From Enterobacter sp. SA187 (GTDB lineage: Bacteria; Pseudomonadota; Gammaproteobacteria; Enterobacterales; Enterobacteriaceae), in the NCBI RefSeq assembly GCF_001888805.2, contig NZ_CP019113.1:2604001-2668000 (forward strand): 64,000 nt of DNA, given 5' to 3'. The notes beneath the pieces were generated by a model that saw nothing but the letters and a program-made list of their open reading frames with translations, did no database searches and was not told the DNA's origin. This document shows, in pieces, positions 17,175 through 25,355 of the stretch. The position numbers and the translations under genes are program-made. The first letter of the stretch is position 1. Every line of letters starts with the position of its first letter.

Positions 17175-18242
17175 ACCTGTCGTGGCCGTTATCACCAGTA
17201 ACGGCCATAAACTTCCCCATACGATCCCCAGACTCGCATCCTTGAGATAAATTTGCTTGGTAATGTCGGTGAAATGGCGGATCGGATTCACCCACGTCAG
17301 ATTCTGCAACCAGACAGGCATGTTTTCCACCGGCGACACATAGCCGGAGAGCAAAATCGCCGGCATCATAAACACGAATACGCCGATAAACGCCTGCTGC
17401 TGGGTGGCGCAGAGCGACGAAATCAACAGCCCGAAGCCCACCAGCGACAGTCCGTAAATCACCATGGTGAAATAAAACAGCAGCAGCGATCCGGCAAAGG
17501 GGATCTGATAGGCAAAAATACCGATGGCCAGCACGATGGTGGCCTGGAAGGTGGCGACGATTAACGCCGGTACCGCCTTGCCGACGAAGATCTGCCAGGT
17601 CGCCAGCGGCGACACCAGCAGCTGATCCAGGGTGCCCTGTTCCCGCTCGCGCGCCACCGACAGCGAGGTGACAATCATCACGCCAATGGTGGTGATCATC
17701 GCAATCAGCGACGGCACGACAAACCATTTATAGTCCAGATTCGGGTTATACCAGTTGCGCACCACCAGTTCGCTGTTATTCGGTTTTGGCCGATCCCCCA
17801 GCAACTCCTGCTGATAGTCTTTGACGATTTGCTGTAAATAGTTGGCGGCGATCTGTGCGCTGTTGGAGTTGCGCCCGTCGAGGATCAGCTGCATCGGCGC
17901 AGGCTGGAAGCTATCCAGATTGCGCGAGAAATCCGCCGGGAAGCGGACCAGCAGCAGGGCTTTTTGCTGGTCGATGGTCGGCTTGATCTCCTGCGGACTG
18001 TTGAGCATGAGGACGTGCGTAAAGGCTTTCGCCCGCGCAAAACGCTGGGTCAGCTCGATGGCATGTTTGCCGTTGTCTTCGTTATAGATGGCTATGGTGG
18101 CGTTGGTCACTTCCAGGGTGGCGGCAAAGGGAAACAGCAGCACCTGGATGAGCACCGGCAGCACGAGAATGGCGCGGGTTTGCGGCTCACGCAGCAGCGA
18201 TTGCAGCTCTTTGCGGATTAACGTCCAGAGTCGGTGAAACAT
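17136..18242 (-). CDS. ybhR: ABC exporter permease YbhR
   Basis: A 368-residue ABC-2 type permease with one N-terminal span, a large periplasmic domain (about residues 45-175) and five C-terminal spans. The segment VAREREQGTLDQLLVSPL is the typical coupling-helix block. YbhF (ATPase), YbhS (second permease) and YbhG (membrane-fusion protein) form the exporter. In E. coli it has been linked to cefoperazone/chloramphenicol tolerance and Na+(Li+)/H+ exchange. A REP element separates it from ybhS. Confidence 0.94.
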   Translation of the reverse strand: MFHRLWTLIRKELQSLLREPQTRAILVLPVLIQVLLFPFAATLEVTNATIAIYNEDNGKHAIELTQRFARAKAFTHVLMLNSPQEIKPTIDQQKALLLVRFPADFSRNLDSFQPAPMQLILDGRNSNSAQIAANYLQQIVKDYQQELLGDRPKPNNSELVVRNWYNPNLDYKWFVVPSLIAMITTIGVMIVTSLSVAREREQGTLDQLLVSPLATWQIFVGKAVPALIVATFQATIVLAIGIFAYQIPFAGSLLLFYFTMVIYGLSLVGFGLLISSLCATQQQAFIGVFVFMMPAILLSGYVSPVENMPVWLQNLTWVNPIRHFTDITKQIYLKDASLGIVWGSLWPLLVITATTGSAAYAMFRRKVA

Positions 18243-18273
18243 GTTTGCTCCTTAAAACGATCCTGACGACCTT

Positions 18274-18307
18274 GTTGGCCCGGTAAGCGCAGCGCCACCG
18301 GGCATAA
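18274..18307. repeat. Single REP (PU) element between ybhS and ybhR
   Basis: GGCCCGGTAAGCGCAGCGCC followed by ACCGGGC gives an imperfect REP stem-loop in the 65-base gap. It may adjust the relative levels of the two permease messages. Confidence 0.7.
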
Positions 18308-19441
18308 TCAATCCAGCCGCCGTTTGGTTTTCATCCACGTCAGGCCGATAAACATCACCGCCGAGGCCACCAGAAACAGCGTATTGATCACCAGCACCGT
18401 CGGGATGTTTCCCGCCAGAAACAGGCTTTGCAGGGTACTGGCGAAATAACGCGCCGGAATAATGTAGGTCACCATGCGGATGGCGGCGGGCATACTGTCG
18501 ATCTGAAAGATAAAGCCGGACAGCATTACCGAAGGCAGAAACGCGGCGTTCAGCGCCACCTGCGCGGCATTAAACTGGTTGCGGGTAATGGTCGAAATCA
18601 ACAGCCCCATGCCGAGCGTGCTCAGTAAAAACAGACTGGTGATCAAAAACAGTATCAACAGCGAGCCGCGGTAGGGCACGCCCAGCACGAACACCGACAC
18701 CAGCATGCACAGCAGCATCGCCAGCATGCCGAGAAAATAGTAGGGGATCAGCTTGCACAATAGCAGCTCGCCGCGCGTCACCTCGGTGGAGAGCAGCGCC
18801 TCCATAGTGCCGCGCTCCCACTCCCGCGCCACCACCAGCGAGGTAAGAATTGCGCCGATCACCGTCATAATGATGGTCACCGCGCCGGGAATAATAAAAT
18901 GTTGGCTGATGGCCGCCGGGTTAAACCAGTAGCGCATCTGCACGTCGATCAGCGGTTCAAAGGTTTCCCCACGATCGCTGGCGCGCTGGGTCTGCCACAG
19001 CTGCCAGATGCCCTGCACATAGCCCTGCACAAAGTTGGCGGTATTCGGCTCGCTGCCGTCGGTGATCACCTGCACCGGCGCATCATCGCCGGGGCGCGCC
19101 ATTTTTTCGGCGAAATCCACCGGGATCACCACCAGACCGCGAATGCGTCCCGCCTGCATCATTTCAATCAGCTGTGGACGGCTGTTGCTGATGGTGGCGT
19201 CAATATAGGGGGAGCCGGTCATTGCATGGGTGAAATCCAGCGCCTCCTCGCTGCGCTGCTCAAGCAAAACGCCGACGCGCAGCTTGCTGGAATCAAGGTT
19301 AATGCCGTAGCCGAAGATAAACAGCAACAGCAGCGGAATGACAAAGGCGATCAGCCAGCTGCTGGGGTCGCGCACGATCTGCCGCGTCTCTTTCACGCAC
19401 AGCGCGCGCACCCGCCGCCAGCTTATAGCGGAACTACTCAT
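18308..19441 (-). CDS. ybhS: ABC exporter permease YbhS
   Basis: A 377-residue ABC-2 permease, a paralogue of YbhR, with the block VVAREWERGTMEALLSTEVTR after the periplasmic domain and several C-terminal spans. I chose the ATG that overlaps the end of ybhF because MSSSAISWRRVRALCVKETR aligns with E. coli YbhS (377 residues). An ATG two codons upstream is also possible. It is fourth in the cecR-ybhG-ybhF-ybhS-ybhR operon. Confidence 0.94.
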   Translation of the reverse strand: MSSSAISWRRVRALCVKETRQIVRDPSSWLIAFVIPLLLLFIFGYGINLDSSKLRVGVLLEQRSEEALDFTHAMTGSPYIDATISNSRPQLIEMMQAGRIRGLVVIPVDFAEKMARPGDDAPVQVITDGSEPNTANFVQGYVQGIWQLWQTQRASDRGETFEPLIDVQMRYWFNPAAISQHFIIPGAVTIIMTVIGAILTSLVVAREWERGTMEALLSTEVTRGELLLCKLIPYYFLGMLAMLLCMLVSVFVLGVPYRGSLLILFLITSLFLLSTLGMGLLISTITRNQFNAAQVALNAAFLPSVMLSGFIFQIDSMPAAIRMVTYIIPARYFASTLQSLFLAGNIPTVLVINTLFLVASAVMFIGLTWMKTKRRLD

Positions 19442-21170
19442 TGGCATGCTCCTCGTCCCAGTCGTTGATCAGGCGGATAAAGGCCTGCTCCATGGTCGGA
19501 TCCGGCTGCGCATCGTCGGCGGCCTGCGCTTTAAGATCGTCCGGCGTACCGCTGGCGATCAGCTTGCCGCGATACACCAGGCCAATACGATCGCAGTACT
19601 CCGCTTCGTCCATAAAGTGCGTGGTCACCATCACGGTGACGCCTTTTTCCACCATGCTGTTAATGTGCAGCCAGAATTCACGGCGGGTGAGGGGATCGAC
19701 GCCGGAGGTCGGCTCATCCAGAAACAGAATATCCGGCTCGTGCATCAGCGAGCAGGCCAGCGCCAGCCGCTGCTTAAAGCCGAGCGGCAGAGAGTCCGTC
19801 GCCTGTCCGGCCAGCGTTTTCAGGCCGAACGCCTCGCTCATACGGTTGATTTTCTCCTCCTGCGCCCGCCCACGCAGGCCATAGACGCCGGAGAAAAAGC
19901 GCAGGTTCTGTTCAACGCTCAGGTTGCCGTACAGCGAGAATTTTTGCGCCATATAGCCGAGATGCTGCCGCGCTTTGCCGGAGCTGACTTTCAGATCCAT
20001 CCCTAACACCAGCGCTTTACCGGACGTCGGCACCAGCAGGCCGCACATCATTTTAAAGGTGGTGGATTTCCCCGCGCCGTTCGGCCCGAGCAGGCCGAAG
20101 ATCTCCCCGCGTTTGACGCTGAAATCCACGTGATCGGTGGCGGCGAAATCGCCGAATTTTTTGGTCAGGGACTGCGCTTCGATCACCGTTTCGTCCACGC
20201 TGCCAGTAACGGTGTGCAGAATAGCGCCGAGCGGGGATTCTGACGCCCCCGCGCCGCCGAGCAGATCGATAAAGGCATCCTCAAAGCGCGGCGCGGTTTC
20301 AGCGATCTCAATGTCCGGCATACCGGGCGCCTGGCGAATATCGTCGGCGGTGGCCTCTTTTTTGAGGATCAGGCGTACCGATTTGCCCTGGATCATGCCG
20401 TCGCTCACCTGCGGCAGCTTCAGCGCGCGCTGCAACAGACGACGGTTATTTTCCTGCGGGCTGTGCAGCAGAAAACTGCGTCCGGCGATGGTTTGCGTCA
20501 GCGCTTTTGGCTCGCCCTGATACAGCAGCTCGCCTTCGTTCATCAGCAGCACATCGCGGCACTGTTCCGCCTCGTCCAGATAGGAGGTGCTCCACAAAAT
20601 CAGCATGCCGTCCCCGGCCAGCTCATGCACCATCTGCCACAGCTCCCGGCGGGAGATGGGATCGACGCCGACCCCCGGCTCGTCCAGCAGCAGCACTTTC
20701 GGCTCGCCCACCAGCGTGCAGGCCAGCCCCAGCTTCTGCTTCATACCGCCGGAAAGTTTTCCCGCCAGCCGCCCGGTGAAGGGGCCAAGGGCCGTAAATT
20801 CCAGCAGCCGGGCAAAAGTTTGTTTTCGCGCTTCGCCGGTGACGCTGCGCAGATCGGCATACAGATTGAGGTTTTCCATCACCGTTAAATCTTCGTACAG
20901 GCCGAATTTTTGCGGCATATAGCCCAGCACCGCATGCAGAGCGCGGTCGTCCTGGACAGGATCGAAGCCCAGCACCCGCGCTTCCCCCTCATCAGGCTTC
21001 ATCAGCCCGGCCAGCATCCGCATCAGCGTGGTTTTGCCCGCGCCGTCCGGCCCGACCAGGCCGGTGACGTAGCCGGAGGCGATCCCGCAGTCCAGCCGCG
21101 CCACGGCGGGCTTGTCCATCCCGGCAAAGCGTTTAACCAGGCCGCTTAACTGGATGCCGTCATTACTCAT
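19434..21170 (-). CDS. ybhF: ABC exporter double ATPase YbhF
   Basis: A 578-residue protein with two fused ATPase domains, the same length as E. coli YbhF. The first Walker A is GPDGAGKTT (residues 40-48), followed by LSGGMKQKLGLAC and LLLDEPGVGVDPI. The second is GPNGAGKST near residue 360, followed by LPLGFKQRLALAC and ILFLDEPTSGVDPLTRREF. The second signature (PLGFKQ) departs from canonical LSGGQ, as it does in E. coli. I chose MSNDGIQLSGLVKRF as the start. The extra 83 upstream codons are antisense-like sequence within ybhG. Confidence 0.95.
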   Translation of the reverse strand: MSNDGIQLSGLVKRFAGMDKPAVARLDCGIASGYVTGLVGPDGAGKTTLMRMLAGLMKPDEGEARVLGFDPVQDDRALHAVLGYMPQKFGLYEDLTVMENLNLYADLRSVTGEARKQTFARLLEFTALGPFTGRLAGKLSGGMKQKLGLACTLVGEPKVLLLDEPGVGVDPISRRELWQMVHELAGDGMLILWSTSYLDEAEQCRDVLLMNEGELLYQGEPKALTQTIAGRSFLLHSPQENNRRLLQRALKLPQVSDGMIQGKSVRLILKKEATADDIRQAPGMPDIEIAETAPRFEDAFIDLLGGAGASESPLGAILHTVTGSVDETVIEAQSLTKKFGDFAATDHVDFSVKRGEIFGLLGPNGAGKSTTFKMMCGLLVPTSGKALVLGMDLKVSSGKARQHLGYMAQKFSLYGNLSVEQNLRFFSGVYGLRGRAQEEKINRMSEAFGLKTLAGQATDSLPLGFKQRLALACSLMHEPDILFLDEPTSGVDPLTRREFWLHINSMVEKGVTVMVTTHFMDEAEYCDRIGLVYRGKLIASGTPDDLKAQAADDAQPDPTMEQAFIRLINDWDEEHANE

Positions 21171-22158
21171 GCGCCGCGGCATCCTGGAAGGTGGCGGTGA
21201 TCGGCATCCCCTGGCGCAGGTTATCGTCGGCATCGGTGACGATAATGCGCAGGCGATACACCAGGTCGGTGCGCAGATCCGGCGTCTCGACAGTTTTCGG
21301 CGTGAACTCCGCCGTTGGCGAAACAAAGCCGATTTTGCCGTGATAGGGCTTATCCGGGCGGCTATCGGTATAGAGCAGGATTTCGCGGCCTGGGCGCGCC
21401 TCGCCGAGGCTCTGTTCATTGATATAGGCGCGCACCCACACCGGGCGGGTGAGGGACAGGGTTAACACCGTGCTACCCGCATTCAGCATACTGCCCGGCT
21501 CCACGGCGCGGGTCAACACCGTACCGTCGGACGGCGCGACCAGCGTGGTGTCATGCAGATCCAGCTCCGCCTGGGCCAGCTGCGCCTGTGCCTGTTCAAG
21601 GCCCGCTTTTGCCTGGGCGATTTCCTGCGGCCGGTTCCCGGCGCGGAACTGGCTGAGCTTATCCTGCGCCGATTTCAGGCTGGCCTGCGCCTGATCCCGT
21701 GACGAACGGGCATTTTCCAGATCGTTGGCGGAGATCACCCGGCTTTTCCACAGCCCCTGCTGGCGCTGATAAAAGTTTTGCGCATAGTCATAGGCCGCGC
21801 GCGCCTGATTGACCGCCGCCACCGCCTGGGCGATCTCCTCATCACGGTAGCCCGCAATGGTCAGATCGTATTTCGCCTGCGCGGTGGAGACATTGGCCTT
21901 CGCCTGCAACAGCGCGTTCTCATAAGGGGCGCGATCCAGCACGCCCAGCGTCTGGCCCGCTTTCAGCCGGTCCCCTTCATCGACGTTCAGCGTCTGTAAA
22001 CGGCCGCCGACGCGAAAGCTGAGATTCACCGTGCGAATATCCACGTTGCCGTACAGCGTCAGCGGCTGATCCTGACGGCTCTGATACCACAGCGTGCCCG
22101 CGCCGATAACAGCGAGCACCGCCACCATCGCCAGCGCGATAATCACCGGTTTTTTCAT
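21163..22158 (-). CDS. ybhG: HlyD-like membrane-fusion protein YbhG
   Basis: A 331-residue periplasmic adaptor with an N-terminal signal-anchor (residues 4-24), a biotinyl-lipoyl hairpin domain, a long alpha-helical coiled coil (about residues 75-195, rich in QAxAxLxxA repeats) and a beta-barrel domain. It would link the YbhFSR inner-membrane exporter to an outer-membrane channel, probably TolC. It overlaps cecR by four bases and ybhF by eight, so expression should follow CecR. Confidence 0.94.
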   Translation of the reverse strand: MKKPVIIALAMVAVLAVIGAGTLWYQSRQDQPLTLYGNVDIRTVNLSFRVGGRLQTLNVDEGDRLKAGQTLGVLDRAPYENALLQAKANVSTAQAKYDLTIAGYRDEEIAQAVAAVNQARAAYDYAQNFYQRQQGLWKSRVISANDLENARSSRDQAQASLKSAQDKLSQFRAGNRPQEIAQAKAGLEQAQAQLAQAELDLHDTTLVAPSDGTVLTRAVEPGSMLNAGSTVLTLSLTRPVWVRAYINEQSLGEARPGREILLYTDSRPDKPYHGKIGFVSPTAEFTPKTVETPDLRTDLVYRLRIIVTDADDNLRQGMPITATFQDAAAHE

Positions 22159-22832
22159 GACTCCTGACTCCTTAACGTTAATCCTTCGAGGATAAGATCG
22201 AGATGGCAGCAGATGACTTCATAGATTTGCGCGCATTTTCCGGCATCAAACGCCTGCCAGCCTGCGCGCAGTAAAATGGTTTCCCGTCCGAGACGGAAGG
22301 CGAGGATCTCGCCGAGCAGGGCGTGAGTGTGCAGAATCGTGCGCGTATCCCCGGCGTCGCGCCCGGTAAAGGCGGCGATCAGGCGCGTTAAATGGCTATG
22401 TAAGGGATCGATCACCTGCTCATGGATCAGGTGATAGGCGCGGGTAGGGGAGAGCTGCTCGCGGGAGATAAATTTGCTCAGCGGCAGGGTTTCATCTTCG
22501 GTCAGCAGCTGGATCATATTGTTGCAGGCGCGCAGGATCAGCTCGCGGATGGCGGCTTTGTCCGGTGCGGGCTGCGCCAGCAGACGCTCGGCGGCCTCGG
22601 CATGGGCACGGAAATTCTCGCCGATAAAGTCGGCAATCGACTGGGCGCAGGCGAGGTAAAGATCCTCTTTCGAACCAAAATAGTAGGGGATGGCGGCAAT
22701 GTTTTGCCCGGCCTGCGCGGCGATCTCGCGGGTGGTGGCATTCAGGCCATACTCACCGAACTGCGCCAGCGCTGCTTTGATCAGCAGGCCTTTTGCCTGT
22801 TCGCCTTTGCTGGTTTTCAGGGATGCATTCAT
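22155..22832 (-). CDS. cecR: TetR-family repressor CecR (YbiH)
   Basis: A 225-residue TetR regulator with an N-terminal helix-turn-helix (FGEYGLNATTREIAAQAGQN IAAIPYYFGSKEDLY, split here) and a variable ligand domain. In E. coli CecR represses its own operon (cecR-ybhGFSR) and the divergent rhlE, and affects sensitivity to cefoperazone and chloramphenicol. A perfect 20-base palindrome 15 bases upstream of the start is the likely operator. The E. coli protein is 223 residues. Confidence 0.94.
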   Translation of the reverse strand: MNASLKTSKGEQAKGLLIKAALAQFGEYGLNATTREIAAQAGQNIAAIPYYFGSKEDLYLACAQSIADFIGENFRAHAEAAERLLAQPAPDKAAIRELILRACNNMIQLLTEDETLPLSKFISREQLSPTRAYHLIHEQVIDPLHSHLTRLIAAFTGRDAGDTRTILHTHALLGEILAFRLGRETILLRAGWQAFDAGKCAQIYEVICCHLDLILEGLTLRSQES

Positions 22833-22846
22833 GGCGTCATTAAAAA

Positions 22847-22866
22847 TTAATCAATCGATTGATTAA
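22847..22866. promoter_or_regulatory. CecR operator
   Basis: TTAATCAATCGATTGATTAA is a perfect 20-base palindrome in the cecR-rhlE intergenic region, next to the cecR start. TetR-type repressors bind such sites. Assignment to CecR rests on position. Confidence 0.75.
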
Positions 22867-23061
22867 CATTATGCCTGTTTTTTGACCTTGTCCAGTACAG
22901 TGAATTATTTTGCTGACAACCGCCTTCGGGATAATTTATGCGGTATGTCACAAAAGCTGCTACACTCCGCCTCTTCATGACATTGTGGTTTTTGTCATCC
23001 GTCACGTTACTGATCTCCCTGAAAACTACACCGGTAACGGTCGGGGCGGTTCGGAGTTGTT

Positions 23062-24399
23062 ATGTCTTTTGATGAACTGGGTTTAAACCCTGAGATCCTG
23101 CGCGCCGTTGCCGAGCAGGGCTACCGCGAACCTACTCCTATTCAGCAGCAGGCCATTCCGGCCGTGTTGCAGGGGCGCGACCTGATGGCCAGCGCTCAAA
23201 CCGGTACCGGCAAAACCGCAGGCTTCACGCTGCCGTTACTGCAGCACCTGGTGAACAACGAGCCGCACAGCAAAGCCCGCCGTCCGGTGCGCGCGCTGAT
23301 CCTGACGCCAACCCGTGAGCTGGCGGCCCAGGTGGGCGAAAACGTCCGTGAATACAGCAAATACCTGAATATCCGCTCGCTGGTGGTTTTCGGCGGCGTG
23401 AGCATTAACCCGCAGATGCTAAAACTGCGCGGCGGCGTGGACGTACTGGTGGCGACACCGGGACGTTTACTGGATCTGGAACACCAGAACGCCGTGAAGC
23501 TCGACAGCGTGGAGATCCTCGTGCTGGACGAAGCAGATCGCATGCTCGACATGGGTTTCATTCACGACATCCGTCGTGTGCTGGCGAAGCTGCCGAAAAA
23601 GCGTCAGAACCTGCTGTTCTCCGCCACCTTCTCGGATGAGATCAAGGGACTTGCGGAAAAGCTGCTGCATAACCCGCTGGAAATCGAAGTGGCGCGTCGT
23701 AACACCGCCTCTGAGCAGATCACCCAGCACGTTCACTTTGTGGATAAAAAACGCAAACGGGAACTGCTGTCACAGCTGATCGGCCAGGGCGACTGGCGGC
23801 AGGTGCTGGTGTTTACCCGTACCAAGCACGGCGCGAACCATCTGGCGGAGCAGCTTAACAAAGACGGCATCCGCAGCGCGGCGATCCACGGCAATAAAAG
23901 TCAGGGCGCACGTACCCGGGCGCTGGCTGATTTCAAATCCGGCGATCTGCGCGTACTGGTGGCGACGGATATCGCCGCCCGTGGACTGGACATCGAAGAG
24001 CTGCCGCACGTGGTGAACTATGAACTGCCTAACGTGCCGGAAGACTATGTGCACCGTATTGGCCGTACAGGCCGTGCTGCCGCCACCGGCGAGGCTTTAT
24101 CGCTGGTGTGCGTCGATGAGCACAAACTGCTGCGCGATATTGAACGTCTGCTGAAAAAAGAGATCCCGCGTATCGCCGTACCGGGCTATGAGCCGGATCC
24201 GTCCATCAAGGCGGAACCTATTCAGAACGGTCGCCAGCAGCGTGGCGGCGGCGGTGGACGCGGGCAGGGCGGCAATGGCCGCAGCCAGCAGCCACGCCGT
24301 AACGACAGCGCAGCGCCTGGGGCACGCCGTAGCAGCGAGTCAAAACCAGCCGGTGAAAAACCGCGTCGTCCGCGTCCGCGCAAACCGGCGGCCCAGTAA
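23062..24399 (+). CDS. rhlE: DEAD-box ATP-dependent RNA helicase RhlE
   Basis: A 445-residue RNA helicase involved in ribosome assembly and RNA turnover. Motifs are the Q motif (GYREPTPIQQQAIP), Walker A (AQTGTGKT, residues 45-52), DEAD (156-159), SAT (187-189) and HRIGRTGRA starting at H331. The C-terminal tail from about residue 385 is a low-complexity Gly/Arg/Gln-rich RNA-binding extension. The E. coli protein is 454 residues, and the difference lies in this tail. It is transcribed divergently from cecR and probably controlled by it. Confidence 0.96.
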   Translation: MSFDELGLNPEILRAVAEQGYREPTPIQQQAIPAVLQGRDLMASAQTGTGKTAGFTLPLLQHLVNNEPHSKARRPVRALILTPTRELAAQVGENVREYSKYLNIRSLVVFGGVSINPQMLKLRGGVDVLVATPGRLLDLEHQNAVKLDSVEILVLDEADRMLDMGFIHDIRRVLAKLPKKRQNLLFSATFSDEIKGLAEKLLHNPLEIEVARRNTASEQITQHVHFVDKKRKRELLSQLIGQGDWRQVLVFTRTKHGANHLAEQLNKDGIRSAAIHGNKSQGARTRALADFKSGDLRVLVATDIAARGLDIEELPHVVNYELPNVPEDYVHRIGRTGRAAATGEALSLVCVDEHKLLRDIERLLKKEIPRIAVPGYEPDPSIKAEPIQNGRQQRGGGGGRGQGGNGRSQQPRRNDSAAPGARRSSESKPAGEKPRRPRPRKPAAQ

Positions 24400-24407
24400 C
24401 CGGAACG

Positions 24408-24427
24408 CCCTCTCCTGCGGGAGAGGG
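24408..24427. repeat. Short GC-rich dyad after rhlE
   Basis: CCCTCTCC-TGCG-GGAGAGGG, a perfect eight-base stem just after the rhlE stop. It has no T-run on the plus strand, so it is either a weak terminator or an mRNA 3'-end hairpin. Confidence 0.5.
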
Positions 24428-24493
24428 AAAATCCGCGTTGTCACTTTGTCAGCGGATCGCTAACATACGCTTCACTCTGTGCGGAGCGCTCTG

Positions 24494-25228
24494 ATGATCG
24501 ATAAACATTCTGCCGTCCCGGTATATTTACAGCTTGAACAGTATCTGACCCGCCGTATCTGCGCCGGTGATTTACGTCCGGGCGACGTCATTCCATCGGA
24601 AAATGAACTCTGCCAGCAGTTTTCGGTGTCGCGCATGACCGCGCGCAAAGCCGTGGATTATCTGGTGCGTCAGGGAAAAGTGGAGCGCCGTCGCGGTCAG
24701 GGCACCTTTGTCGCCCATCCAAAAAAAATCCTCCGCATTCCGTTACCTCTCGATCGTCATCTCTCCTCCAGCGAAGCCACCCTCGGTCTTGATGATCCGG
24801 TGATAAACCGCCTGATCTGCCTGTCCCGCCAGCCTGCGCCCGGTGATATTGCCGACAAACTGCAATTGCAGGCCGGGGAAGAGGTCTGGTTTATGAAACG
24901 CCTGCGCCTGCTGGATGACATCCCCTTCGTGTTTGAGCAGTCGTGGATGTTACTCGCCCCGTTTTCCGATCTGAGCGAAGCCGATCTCAACGCTTCGAAA
25001 TACGCTTACATCAGCCGCAAGGGACATACCGTCGCCCGCTCAGAGAAAGAGATCCGCGCCGAGCTGCCGTCCCAGGACGTGCGGGATATGCTCGGTATTA
25101 ATCGTGACGAACCCGTACTACATGCCACTTCCGTCGCCTGGCTTGCGGAAGGCATTCCCTTCGAAGTTTCTGAAATCTATTACAACCAACAGCATTACCG
25201 CTTCACGCTTACCGCTGAACGGCCGTAA
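24494..25228 (+). CDS. GntR/HutC-family (UTRA) transcriptional regulator of the alpha-glucoside cluster
   Basis: A 244-residue regulator. The N-terminal winged helix (about residues 1-70: VPVYLQLEQYLTRRICAG, then PSENELCQQFSVSRMTARKA) is followed by a UTRA effector domain (about 85-240). UTRA-type regulators usually sense a sugar phosphate and are lifted from DNA by it. It is encoded just upstream of, and co-directional with, the EIICB and GH4 genes, so it is the likely repressor of that operon. I chose the ATG at 24494 because GGAG lies nine bases upstream. An earlier GTG frame start is less well placed. Confidence 0.88.
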   Translation: MIDKHSAVPVYLQLEQYLTRRICAGDLRPGDVIPSENELCQQFSVSRMTARKAVDYLVRQGKVERRRGQGTFVAHPKKILRIPLPLDRHLSSSEATLGLDDPVINRLICLSRQPAPGDIADKLQLQAGEEVWFMKRLRLLDDIPFVFEQSWMLLAPFSDLSEADLNASKYAYISRKGHTVARSEKEIRAELPSQDVRDMLGINRDEPVLHATSVAWLAEGIPFEVSEIYYNQQHYRFTLTAERP

Positions 25229-25269
25229 ATAACGGCGAATTTGTGATCCATCTCTGGTTATAAAATAAG

Positions 25270-25306
25270 TGGGCTAGACAACTATACATGTTAACTGGCT
25301 ATACTC
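25270..25306 (+). promoter_or_regulatory. Candidate promoter of the alpha-glucoside PTS operon
   Basis: A TATACT -10-like hexamer (25300-25305) follows TAGACA (25275-25280) at a long 19-base spacing. GGCTAGAC and GGCTATAC half-site-like repeats overlap it and could be the regulator's binding sites. The call is weak. Confidence 0.3.
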
Positions 25307-25355
25307 ATGGCAGGTCTTCGATCCGTAAATCACTTACTTCAATAAGGATCACGCT

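Noticed and set aside
21171..21419. 83-codon N-terminal extension of YbhF
   Set aside because: It lies inside the ybhG coding region in another frame and is arginine/serine-rich, as out-of-frame sequence usually is. The start at 21170 gives exactly the E. coli length.
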